From Paragorgia papillata (taxonomy: Eukaryota; Cnidaria; Anthozoa; Scleralcyonacea; Coralliidae): a stretch of 64,000 nt of DNA. The notes under the pieces are model-generated. The model was not told where the DNA came from, ran no database searches, and worked only from the letters and a program-made list of their open reading frames with translations. The stretch covers positions 5,238,001 through 5,302,000 of the forward strand of contig JAWNZC010000322.1 of assembly GCA_035771165.1 (NCBI GenBank), given 5' to 3'. Positions 38,457 through 51,500 of this stretch are shown here, piece by piece. The position numbers and the translations under genes were made by a program. Within the stretch, counting starts at the first letter, position 1. Every line of letters starts with the position of its first letter.

Positions 38457-38782
38457 TGGGCTATTCCATTTAATACCCGTACCCCCCCTATCGAGGACAA
38501 GGGTTTATCTATACCCCTGAAGAATTCCTATCTTACAACAGCCCCCCTGAGGAATTCGATTTTTACAACAGCTACCCCTGAAGAATTCCTGTCTTACAGC
38601 TATTACCCCTGAAGAAATTGATTGTTACCCCTGAAGAATTCAATTTTTTTCACTCGACCCCTGAAGAATTCCTAGTCAAACAGTCCCTACCCCTGAAGAA
38701 TTCCAAGGCAAAATAGCCCTTACCCCTGAAGAATTCCAGTGTCCTCGATAGGGGGGGTACGGGTATTAAATGGAATAGCCCA
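38457..38782. mobile_element. TIR element with internal ACCCCTGAAGAATTCC repeats
   Basis: Ends TGGGCTATTCCATTTAATAC (continuing CCGTACCCCCC) and the exact complement. The interior holds about eight copies of ACCCCTGAAGAATTCC or close variants at irregular 25-40 bp spacing. It lies between the PRC1 and ILK starts. Confidence 0.75.
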
Positions 38783-39455
38783 TTGAAGGAAAAAACATCT
38801 GCCGAACAAAAGCAAATTCGACGGTCAGGAAAGTAACAGGTTTTTCGTATTGTTTTTTGGTTTATTTCGCTATCGAAGACTGTCAACTGACCAAGAGTTA
38901 ATGAGATTTAATTTTGTTAAATTGTAGGCTATAGTGTAGCGTAATTCAAGTTTCAGTTGTTGTGGAAACCGATAAAGTATAAACCAAAGAGTCTCTAGGT
39001 AGACTAAAGTGTATGTTATTAACATAAGGATTATTCCGGCCGAAAGTTGACAAAGTTCAACCGTAATTGCTTTCTTCAACAATTCCTGTATTTTAAAGCT
39101 AGGATTCGTATGTCGTATTAAAGTCTTCAATGTCCTTCAAAATCTTCGGAAATAGCCATGGCTATTAACAATGGTAGTTAATTATGCAAATTTATTCCGT
39201 GCCAAGTTTTGCCAATTTTTTTACAGGATCTTGAGGCCCTAAATTCGGCGTGTGTGACCTGTCCATGATGCAATAGGGCCTGTGGAGGAGGCAGGCTCGA
39301 AATAGTAGGCTACGAAATAGGCGATCCTTCTCATATACGCGGATTCGCGGATCCACCCCACCTCTGTAAAAAGTCTGCTGTCGAGATGTGGTTCTTGAAG
39401 ACTTTGAAACTTTAAACGACCAAAATTTATTGTTAATCACCGTTAGACGTTTAAT

Positions 39456-39544
39456 ATGGAAGATATTTACTCAGCTTGCCGCGAAGGGAACTTGCGCTTT
39501 GTAAAGCAATGGCTTGAAGAAACCACAAACGATCTCAATCAGGG
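39456..39544 (+). CDS. ILK: ILK exon 1
   Basis: Encodes [20 protein letters not shown] then [10 protein letters not shown], matching human MDDIFTQCREGN...NTENDLNQG. Donor GTATTT. Confidence 0.95.
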
Positions 39545-42500
39545 GTATTTATATAATTTAAGAACTATTAGAATATTTTGTCTGTCACCGCGTTTGCGGA
39601 GTTTTTTTTCAAGTTAAGTGATGTCTGAATGTTCTTCAGTCTTATATATTGTAGTGTCGATGATATTGTTGGTACAATTATTCGATGGGACTTTTTTAAG
39701 GAGTCTAGTCAATATACCGTCTGAAACTGTATTTTAATAGACTTTAAGCTAAACTTTGTTTATTTTTGTGGGCATATTCAGTGATGATCACGGATTTACG
39801 CCGCTACACTGGGCAGCAAGAGAGGGATGGGTTGCCATTTTTGACATTCTTGTTGCCAGAGGAGCGAGGATCAATAACCTTAACAATGGAGGTGATACAC
39901 CGTTACACTGTGCGGTCAGCAAAAGCCAAAAAGCAATTATAACAAAGGTTCGTTCTAAATTCTGCTAATATGCTACCTTTTATCAGTTCCTGATCTGTGT
40001 AAATACTAAAATGCGATCGCCGATTATACTGACAGTATTTAAATACTTTTGTTTGCGAATAATCGCTTGTTGATTATCGTACTTCTCGGTTACGTTTGGT
40101 CAGATCTGATCATGCAAAATAAAGAATGTTTCAATTTATTATTTAGAATTTGTTAGATACTAACGTATAAAGCACTGTATATTAATGATGACAAGACATG
40201 TGTCGTTTTCTTACATTTCTAGTTATTAAACTTGAACGCATTTGTTAACATTGCCAATGAACATGGCAATACACCACTTCATTATGCTTGCTTTTGGAGT
40301 TATGAAGAGATATGTAGAGTAAGTGTAAAATAATTTTATGATAATTTATCAATTTACAAAATAATACTGTATTTATACATAATTACCGTATCCACTTCAA
40401 CTTTGGCGTAAATATTTTGTATAAATGGTAAATATAATTATTCTTTGTTAAATATTATGTACTGTTTGTTTTATTATTTACTGTTTTTTTCAACTTCCTA
40501 AGTGCCTTATTAACTTAAAAGATCTGCAAGTCAAATATAGATGAATAGAGCAACAAATTAAAGAGAACTACCTGTGCCTTTACAAAAGATGCTGTAAAAC
40601 TGCATGTAAATACGAAAACATTTGATGGGGCTTAAGCTTTGTTGAAATTACCGTAATAACCAAGCTCTAAAGCTTGAGAACTCATAAATTGTAATGTCTT
40701 CAGCCCCTCTGAGTAAACATGGCAATAAGCCAAACTCGAAAATTAGCTTCTTCAATTCTACATGTACCACAATCACAATTGTTCCAAATAATTCAAATGG
40801 TTAATATGAGACAGCCAAACCACTAGAATCGAAAATAAAAGGAAAATTTATATTCCAAACAACTGTCAATTAATTTATCTCATGCCCAAACTGTGCCTTA
40901 AAAGCATGTCCAGAGGCTTTTCCATGGACCAACCAGGAGAAGCTCTGGGGATGAGAAAGTTTTCTATTTGGGCAGCATATCCTCTCATCTAGAATTCATG
41001 ATTATCATTAATTGTGAAATGGCCTAGAATTAACAATAATCATGAATTTTAAAGAACTAATTCCCAACCCCCACCTCTAAACATGACCTTAAACCTAACC
41101 ACAACCCCTCAGCACCCCTAAATCTAACCACAACCCCTTAGTGGGCCTAAACCTAACCACAACTTTCTGGGAAGAAAGTGCACAACTATATATAACACCA
41201 CTCTCACACTTGGGTTTTCTTCAACCTTGGCAGCTATCAGTTAATAATCCTGCTTGAGACCTTTCCCTGTGCTGAATAAAATTGTCTGTGGCTTTACTTA
41301 AGCCTGTGTGCAGACTCAATTATTACATGTTGACATTAGTTATATATAGAGTTTGCAAATCAGAGGCAGAAAGCTTGTTTTAAATCGCGTGGGGTTTTTA
41401 GAATAATTAAAAATATTAAACATACTAGAATGTGTTTCATATTTCGTGAAATTAGAAAAGAAAGGCAATGTTAAATAATCTTGTGCTTAGAAGATGAGAT
41501 TTTAACATTATGGCAGAAATTGCAAACCTCTATTTTGTGGCACAACACGTATCCAAGCAACACTGAATGTCTGATGGTTTTCCATTGCCTGGACTGATAT
41601 CATACAGAAACATCAAGACCAGCTAGTAACCAAATTTTGCCTGCTGATCTCAATTTCACGTGTAAAATGATGTGTAACTTACAGACAACATCAAGAGCAG
41701 GTTCAAAAGATTCACCTTCAAGATTGATACATGCAATGTTTATTCCTTTGAAAACAACTTTTGTCATAAATAATCATTAATTACAGTACACATATAAAAT
41801 TTAGTAATTGACCAATTGTCATGCTTTCCCCACTTTTTTGGGGGGAAACCATCTGACCAGAACAAGCTTTCTGCCTCTGATTCACAGACTCTATATATCA
41901 TATTTAATTTGTGTAATTTGAGTCTGCACGCAGGTAGCCCACCTTACTAGCCAGAAAATAGACTAAAATAGAGAGTTGATCGAACATAATTGTAAATAAA
42001 TGAGATGACTTGCTACTGATGCTTTTGATGCCTAAAAGCAGAATGTAAACACTGGACACTGAAGAAGATAATTGTCGATGAGCTCCCAATGGATTATATT
42101 TCTTAGTTGATTTACTTGCTTTTATTGTACTGTACATTTGTATGTACTTTAGTCTATTACAATTTACAAATAAGAACTCAGTCAAAATTTTAAAATTAGT
42201 ATTTGATATCATTTTTAGCAAATCAAATATATTGGCTTAAGTGCATGACCACATCATTTATTGAAAGCAATCTTAGAAAGGTTGTAAATTGCATTTTTTG
42301 ACAATTTTGATTGAACATGCTGGTATGGTAGCCATTAATCACACATGTAAAAGATGAGTTGAGTATTGTCTGATTTATCATTATACATGTTTCTGTCTGT
42401 ATTAATTGGGAATTTATAAATGGCCATTATTTCCAAAGTGTTACACATTGAGCCAGAATGTATTTTGTTGGTTGTGCCCAGCGAATGTGCACACAATGCA

Positions 42501-45500
42501 AAACTTACAGTAGGAATTACCTTTTACACTTGGTTTTGCGTTTTATAGAAATGTTTGTTCTGAAGTTTGTTTTGACTTTTCTATTTGATTGACTACTTAG
42601 TTGCTAGTAGCCAATCAAATGCCTAGTTTAAAACAAACTTGCTAACTTCAGAATGAACTTCTAAACGTTTTCGTCAAAGGGAACTTGAAGTGTTTTCAGA
42701 CTATGTGTAGCTAAAAATGCTTATGCAAACTACAATGCCTTAATTGTTGAATTTGTATTTATTTAAGGATCTTATTAAGAAAGGTGCAAATGTTTCGCAG
42801 TGCAACAAGCAAGAAGAAACTCCTGTGGATAGAGCAAAACCAAAATTTCAGAATATGTTTAAAGGTAGAATCTACAGTATCTCATTATCTGAGTTAAATG
42901 TGTTTATCTATGTATAGTTAGTAATTACAGAACAAGAGGAGAACAGACAAGAAAAGGTACTGTAGGAAAAAAAGTGTATGTGGGGGTTGTTTTAATAATG
43001 ATAATGTGAGTTGTTTAAAAGCTTTTGTACACCGCATTTTCGGTACTCTAAGTAAGTTGAACCGCATTTTTACTCTAAGTGGCACTCGCACTGTGGTTTA
43101 TAAACCGCGGTGCGAGTTTCAGTTTCGGTAATTTTTCGGAAAAATTCTTATATAAACTGCACTGTTATATAAGCCGCATTTCTAAACTGGAATATCTTAC
43201 AACGACACGTAGCGGCTATACGTTTTATAACGTCAACATAGCGTAATGTCGTAGAACGTAGCGTAACGCCTGATAACTTAGTGCAACGTATTTAAATGTA
43301 GCTTAACGTCTTTTATACGCATCGTAACATCTTACAAGATATATAACGTAATGTCTTATAACGTAACGTAGTATAACGTCTTAGAACCACTGACATATAT
43401 ATAGGTCAGTGGTTAGAACGTACTGTAATGTAACAACTTATAACGTAGCGAAACGTCTTACAAAGTAGTGTGATTTATAACAGTCTTATGACTTAACGTA
43501 CATGTAGTACGTCTTTTAACATAGCTAGTGTAACGTCTTTTAACCTAGTTTAACGTCTTATAACGTACAGTACCGACGTAAAGTTTGTCACGGTTTCGAG
43601 GGCGATCGCTTTGCGATTTCGCGGTACCTGCATGGCGGCGCAATCGCAGAGCGATTTTGCTTCCGCGATCGCGTTTTACCTAAATACATTAGGGTAAAAC
43701 TTACACAGCCATGTCATACAAAGGCTTTCGACCTGTTTCTCTAATAAGGGTAAAACCTAAACCTAGGTGTTATTTTTCTTGGCCTCCCCATCTATCGCGA
43801 ATGTTTTTCCCTGTCTTGACGAGAGTATAATCAACTTGTCATTTGGGGCCGACCATTTGACTTTTGATTGGGGGGGGGGGGGGGGGGGCGGGGTGATTTC
43901 AGAAAAAAAATCCTGCAAGGTGGTTTGGGACGGGGGGAAATGCATACATCAAGTTTGAGCAAGAAAAAAATTGCATCACTTTTCAAAAACAAAGTTGAAC
44001 GTTAATAGTTTATTATTTTAAAAAGTAAACATGTAGGATGGTCTCAATACATTCATCTCTTAAACGATAAACTGTATTATAATAACTGTTATTTTGTTTA
44101 AATTTATCTATTAAATTTATCTTATATTTTTTTAGTAGTTACAGTAAGTTTGTTTTGGCTCAATGCAGTTGTTCGCAGGGCCGTATCGAGGGGGTTTGAG
44201 ACGCCGGTACACCGGTTTGGGCGCCCAAACCGAGGTGCCCAAAAAATATAAACTATCTGAGGGTTTTTCAAAAACCCTACAAGAATTTAAAAATCACCCC
44301 TCAGAGTGTTAAAAATCGCATCTCAGAATGCAGGAAATGGCATTTCCGAGACTCTAAATGTCAAAATTTTCGAAAATATACTATCATCGTATAAAATTAC
44401 GACACCCGCGTTACTTTCGTCTGCCAGACTTGCACATTTAAATGCAATGTATAAACAGGACATTTAATAAAAGCTCTGAAGAATTGCTTATTTACCCATA
44501 TCATTGGTGGATAAAAGCTAAACTAAAATGCTCAAAAAAAAAAGAACTTGCCGAAGCTAAAATGGTGGAAAAAAATTTCACACATAGTTGCGTCCTGGGA
44601 AAAAAATATTCTTTAGCAATATGGGTACCGAAAAAAAATTCATGCCCAAACCAGATCACCCCCCCCCCCCCCCCCTCAAAAGTCAAATGGTCGGCCCCTT
44701 TAGCATACGCGATCGCATTTCATTTAATCGTGAAGACGCGAACGCGTTTGGGGGATTGCTATCGCGTTACGCTTCACAAATCGCGGCGTGACAAACTTTT
44801 TTTCTGTATTGTAACGTACCAACTTATAATGTAGTGTAACGTCCTACAGCTCAGCGCGACGTCTACAGTAATTGTGAGATGTTTTTTAGAATATGAAAGA
44901 AAAAAATTTCATTAGACATTCAAGCAATCATTAGACAACTATTAAGTTGGCTGCCAGTTAATATAGTGAAAAAGCTGGATTGAACTAGCTGTACAAGACC
45001 AGCACATTGGTACAGCGGCGAACTGGCAGCGTTTATAATCCAGACGTGCAAACAGTTCGACATGTAGTACATGTTTATCAGTATTTTTTGCATTATTTGG
45101 TGCTACTCAGTAAGCAGTATATTACCTAGACGATCGACAACAAGCGAACGTACGTACCAAGGAAATATTAGTATTAAAACTATGCACACACTGAAAACAG
45201 GTCATGTACAGTCCGTTCTGCGCATGTACGAAACTAATGTTTACAAAAAAATACTAATACCTTATTCAAGATTGTAAGCTTTTCTTGGTTCCCATTCATT
45301 ACTTGTACCCAAAACAAAACATTTTCAGGAGAAATAGAAGAAATCCGAAGAGATATCCTCGCCGAATCGCTTGGTTTTCTGCCATGTTGTTCCTAACGGT
45401 TTACATTAAGTTGAGTACTTCATGTAATTATCTACGAATGTCTGTTTTGGGGGGACCACATTGCGGTCATGCGCAGAACGGACTGTACGTCACCTTTAAG

Positions 45501-48500
45501 CTTAAAGCTAGCGAAGCAGTAAGCAGTTGAATCACATCGAGTTTATTTGGCATAACTTTATTAACACAACAATACATACAATATAATCCAGGCAATAACA
45601 AAGCAAATTACAAATATTAAAATTACCTCAATGCATTTAAAGTTTTCCCATTTAGCGTAAACTTGAGTCTCTTCAGCACGAAATATCAACGTAGCATATT
45701 TACCCGTCCTTTGCAAGTTGTCAGTATTCTGTTTTCAACGTTGTTTATGTCTCGCTCATCTTGCAGATAGTTTCTAATAGCCAGCAGGTTATCACATTGT
45801 GAGCATGAGTAATACTAGCTTTTCAGTATTACAATTCAATAAATCATATAAATCGTTTATAATCAGTTTGTCTTGATCGAAACGGCGGAATATTAACCCA
45901 GATCAGATCGAAATATAAATAGCACAGCATCGTTTAGTGTAGATTTACCGTCATCAATGTCTGCCTCTGCAGTTGTAAGCTTAGTGAGCATATTTAACAT
46001 TAACGCAGTTGTAAGCCACATGACTGATCAATAACAGTGTTCAGTAAGTGACTTGTGATCTTCTAAAAGCTTCAAACCAGGTCATCGAACACTCGAGCAA
46101 TAGCGACCAGAGAAGATGGCGGCGCATGAAGATGAGCACACCGCGTGGTTTCGCAAAGCCTATTGGGATGATGCAATAATTGCAATTTGTCGACACAAAA
46201 AAATAATAATAACAGAGCCGAAACCTATACTCGGCTACCACAGTAGACCGAGTAATAAAAACCGCCAAACCGTCCGACACTAAACCGGTTAAACCGTAAA
46301 ACCGGTTTTTCGAAAGTTCAGAAACTAACGCAATTTCAGTATTGAACTAATTGAAGGAACGCAATTTCAAATTTTTAATAGCGCTGGACGTCATAATTTG
46401 GCTGTATAATTATAAATGACTGCATAAATCACGGCAAAATATTGAACAAAAAACGAACGTTCAGCGAAAACGTTTGCTAACTTTAATTTTATTTTGCTTT
46501 TCTCATCTTTAATAGTAACAATTTTAAGAACTAAACAAAATTATACATTGTAACATTGTAATAAATAAGGATGACGGTTTTCCGGTTTTTCTAAAAGCTA
46601 AACCGAAAAAACCGGTTTAATAATAAAACCGAAAAAAACGGTAAACCGCTAACCTTAGACAAAACAAACATTTACAAAGCATGCAGTGGAATTTTTGCTG
46701 ACTTAATTTGGTAATAATCTATTTCGTATTATTTTTAAGCGTTGGCAAAAGATTGTGGACAAGACTTAAAGAAAATACCATATAAGCGTAAGTCTTCCAA
46801 GGTTTTCACTGTTGTAGAGATTTTCAATTTTGAACAGTATGAAGTTTGGTACTATAATATTTAATCATTTTCCAGTATTGTTAAACAGTACTCAATGTAT
46901 AATGTCACTACCTCTATTTATCTTTGTCTGTATTTACTCTTAATTCTTGCAGTCAGAACTATATATAGATAATGGCTCATTTGCAATTATTTGAAAGTCA
47001 ATATATATGTTGTTCGCATCTGTCTGAACACGGTCCAGTTAATCCCAGGGTAATTTACCTTAAATTTACTAAATACCGGTAGTTATATTACTGTATATTT
47101 TGTAATTATTGTTTATTCATATCTTGAGTGATGACCTGTTTCTATTCTGGATAATTTTGTTTGGACTTGCAACTATTAAGTTCTAATTCATCAAACATTA
47201 GACAATTAAGTTAGATAAATTAAATAGAGAATAATACATGGATGTGCGGAAATATGAAATTTATTTTGAGTGTTGACTATTGCCTTGCAAAAATTGCATT
47301 AAACTATAATGCTGATTCAGCGATAATTGTCACATGTGCGATTATCATAAAGAATCGCACATGTGAGATTATCACTTTTATTAGTGGCGGGAAAATCAAT
47401 AAAACACTCTATTTTATATAATAAGTTGGATTTAATGTAGCTAAATGTAATTTAGGCAAGGTAAAAAAGGAGACAATGCTAGTCAGCGGTCACTCATTTA
47501 TAATATGTGGGATTATCTCAGCGCTCATCAAAATCTTGTCAGCGTGGTCTGAGCTTGACTGGTTTTGCGCGCGCTGTTTATTGAGTTGATACGTGGGGAT
47601 TTCTTGCTTTGCGCTGTGTTTAACCACCCACCCACTCCTGATAGAATGCAAGGTTAAAGTATATATTTCCACTGCTTGACAGTGTGACTCAGGTGGTGCC
47701 TGGAGTCAGGCTGTGGCGGGGTTGCCATGGTTACCTATGATCAGGGGTGGGATCCCCCCTGGAGCTTGGCACCAATCCTCCAATAACGTCTATTGGCGAT
47801 TTACTGTATATATAGTATACGGCAGTATTTATCTGTATGTATCTATAATTTATGTTTGTGTGTCACTATCATGTCCCTCTGATAAAGAATGAATGGTCGC
47901 TAAATTGTTTCTGGAGGAGGTCCAGGTGTGAATTAGGTGTGAGAGAGGGAACACTCAGCAGGGGGGGTGGACAAAGGACCTGCCAAAGCATGTACAGACA
48001 CGAAGGTTCATGAAGGCGGAATAAAGAGGTTGAGAAGATTGTGAGTGAGAAGAAGTTGAGGTTCAAGGAGTGGTGTCAGGCAAAGGGTACATGTACTATT
48101 GAGAAGACAAAATAAGTGCTGCGGTGGAAGAAGTGCGTGGAAGCAAGTGAAAGAGTTGAATGTCAATATTGGCAAAACAATAGTGATGGTGTCAGAGAAG
48201 AGTTGTTGTGACATTGAAAGGATGGGAAAGTGGTCGTGTACTGTGTATGTGGGTCTAATTCGATTCGATACATACATACATACATGCTATATAGGGTGCC
48301 GAAGATGGACCCACAAGAGGTGCTCAGATTGTGAAGAGCTTGCTGGCTAGAGTCGAGAATACATTTCTGTGGAAGGTGCATGTGTAAAAAGAAGATGACG
48401 GAGAATATAGCTTAGATGTAAAGCATGCGTGGATCTGGGAAATAGAGTGGATTTCGAAAATGTCGGAAAGTTTTATTACCTGAGGGATAAGCTCAACTGG

Positions 48501-51500
48501 AGTGAATAATAATAATTTATTGGTACTTAATTCTTCAATACAATTAATTAATTAATTCAAAGAAACGAAGTAAGTTGAAAGTACCTGCATGGATACCTGA
48601 AATAACTATATAAAGCGTTAAACTAGTCAGAAGGAGCGAATTTGGCGTCTGTGGCGAGGGTGCAGCGTTGTGTATGATTCTCGGAGTTCTTGACGGGCAG
48701 GGAAATGTCAGTAAAGCTAAAAGGGAAGATTTTGTGACGTGTGATGGTCTATGAAAGTGGGACATAAGCCATGAATGTGGAACAGAGTTGGATATTGGAG
48801 CGGACAGATATGAGGATGGTGCGATGGATGTGACAGTGTGGTGCATGTATCTTTTTTGGATAGAGTGTTGAGTTGAAAGAAATAATATGGAGTGAGTCAG
48901 TGTTTGACGTTGTGGAGTGGACCTGATTAAGATGGCTGAGAACATGTGTTGCGAAAATATGAAGGTCACTGGGTAAAGAAAAACATGTCATATGAGGTGG
49001 AAGGTGTGAGAGAAAGGGAAAGCAAAGGACAACATGGATTCAGTATAGAGAAGAAGCACTTCACGGTGGTATACAAAGAGTTTAATTGAGCATGAAGTGC
49101 TAACTGCGCTTACGTATCGTGAACCAGCTTCAAGGTGTCTTGCCGCTTTTCGTATTTTTATGTTCCTTCATGCACGCGGACGCATATAGTAACCTTTCGC
49201 TAATGTATATAGGTGTTTTGGCAAGAATAACATGTTGCTTGATCAATAACATGTGATACTTGTTTTTCTCTTTATTTCGGTATATACATTATGACGTCTG
49301 TAATTCTTACCTCTATTTCTGATGTTCTTGTACTTTATTTATCAAGCTCACACCATATTTTGTTTCTATTTCAGCTAATAAACACTTGCACAGAAGTAAG
49401 TTATATATTATGTATTTGTTCTCATGTCACTCTAATTACACTGGTCAGGATTCTCACTTCTTACAGGGTCTGAATTTCGTTATATTTTGCTAACGTCAAA
49501 GATAGTTTCATTATGGCAGATTATTTCAAAATGAGGGCCACTTTTTTAAGACTGCAAAATACATCATAGAATGCACTTTTTTTTTGTAAATTATCAACGG
49601 ACAAGGATGTGGGTCAAAGTTTTACGCTGCAGCAAGGACAAACACTACAAAAATACGTCGGCATGCAATGGCCGCAATAGCTGCGGTGAATTTCAGGCTA
49701 AGTTCTCAATAAAAGCCTGCACCCGCTTAAATATGCCGTCTGTAAAGTAGCCAGAAAGTAACCAGCTATTAACGTATTCAATGCAGACTATATGTATGCT
49801 ATGAGGCAGTTTTATATAACTTGGTAAAGTACTTTGAAAGTTGGCGTTCCAATAATGTTGGATATCACATTTCTGAGAACGTCACTTTTTGGGTAACATG
49901 TTCGAGGCCCGCTGTTTATCCCTTTTTACCCCATTATCAAATTTAAGCTACTGTACTGTACCTGTTAAAATAATCTACCTAGAACCATTTTAAACTGTAT
50001 GTTCTTGGAAGTAACAATGTTTGATTTGTTATTTCTAGGCAGGGATTTGCGCGATATTCAGTCCAGAAATTCTTGGATTGAAGCTGATGAAGTAACTTTC
50101 AAAGATAAATTAGAAACAAATGGTGAATCTGATGTAAGGAGAAGCTTAACGAGGAGATACGTAACTACGATAAAATGTTAATGTTTATAGACCCAGTTAT
50201 TAGACTAAGTTTGCATGTAAAATAGTGGGTTATGGTTTTGCGTGCAGTTGAGGTAACAGAACAAATTGCGTACATCTTTCGTTTTTGGCAAATATATACA
50301 GATTATTGTTAAAATTATCTGATCTTTTTTTAAATGCAATTAACGAAGAAGCAGTTTTAGACAATTAAACAGCTATACTAAGATTTTCAATAGAACACGA
50401 ACAATTTATACTGTTATTTATCAAATATATATATTTCCATTTTTTCGCGCATTTGTATATTCTTTACTCTAAAATAAGCTCTGACGAGTTATGTGCATGT
50501 ATTACATACAGTGCTAAAATGAAATCTCCTTTTTTATATAACAAGAGAATTTAAATGTCAAGTGCGTCAGGGCTTTGGAACATAGGAAAATTGTGGAATA
50601 ATATACTCATTGCATCATGAATGATGTATTCAATACAAATGGAGCAACCTGTAGGGGTGCACCGGATATATAGTATCCGGCCGGTGAAAAATCTCACTAT
50701 CCAGTATCCGGCCAGATATTTTCTAATATCCGGCCGGATACCGGATAATTTGTTTTTTTTATAATTTGGCATTACTTTTGGGTAATTTTCCAGGATCCAA
50801 GTAAATTCTTGAAGTCATAATAGTATACATTAAACTCAGAAAAGTGCACACGCGATCATCCGAAGGATAATTGTCGCAGTTAAACGACTCGTTTCCAGGA
50901 TGGTACGAAATGGCGGCAACAACTGTTCTCTGTATTTTCGACGTTTATCCGAAATTTGCGTAAGAGTTTGAGGCAGAAATAATGATAATCCGGTCACAAA
51001 GTAAGTTACAACTCAGGAAACTATGTTAAACGCCACTATTTTTTAAAGCAATTCAAGTATTCCATTAGAGGTACCAAAACTTGTACACAAAAAAATCCGG
51101 TATCCGGCCGGATAGTAAAAAGCACTATCCGGTGCACCCCTAGCAACTTGTTTGGCTAATAACCGAAAGTAGTCTGTTTCTAATTGCTTGTTATTTTTTC
51201 TTCTGATTTTGTGACGTCAACTGCATGTGCGTCTATATTGTAGTAACATATAGCGTTTAGCCAATCAGAAACATACCTGCAGGAAAGCCTCCTAGGTGTG
51301 CTGAGCCAAGACGAAACTTTTTCTTGACCAAACTGAAAAATTCAGCTCGACAGTTCGACTGAAATCTGTTGTCTTTTGTGTAAATTGCGTGTTTTATATG
51401 ACGTTTTATAATCTTCAGAATTCTATAAAATGTTCCACCAAAACGCAGGAAATGCCACTTCTAGAGACTCTTGATTCCAAAATTTTCCGCCCTAGAAGCT

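Noticed and set aside
41075..41165. CCTAACCACAACCCC runs as interstitial telomere repeats
   Set aside because: The repeat unit is not TTAGGG-like in register; it is the interior of the TCCTCTCA element, also seen at 4345-4618.
44442..44834. 130-codon frame in ILK intron 4
   Set aside because: It crosses the end of the 43575-44797 element and a poly-C run; no domain and no splice support.
48544..48991. Minus-strand frames of 141 and 80 codons
   Set aside because: Low-complexity sequence antisense to purine-rich, probably LINE-derived DNA; no recognisable family.
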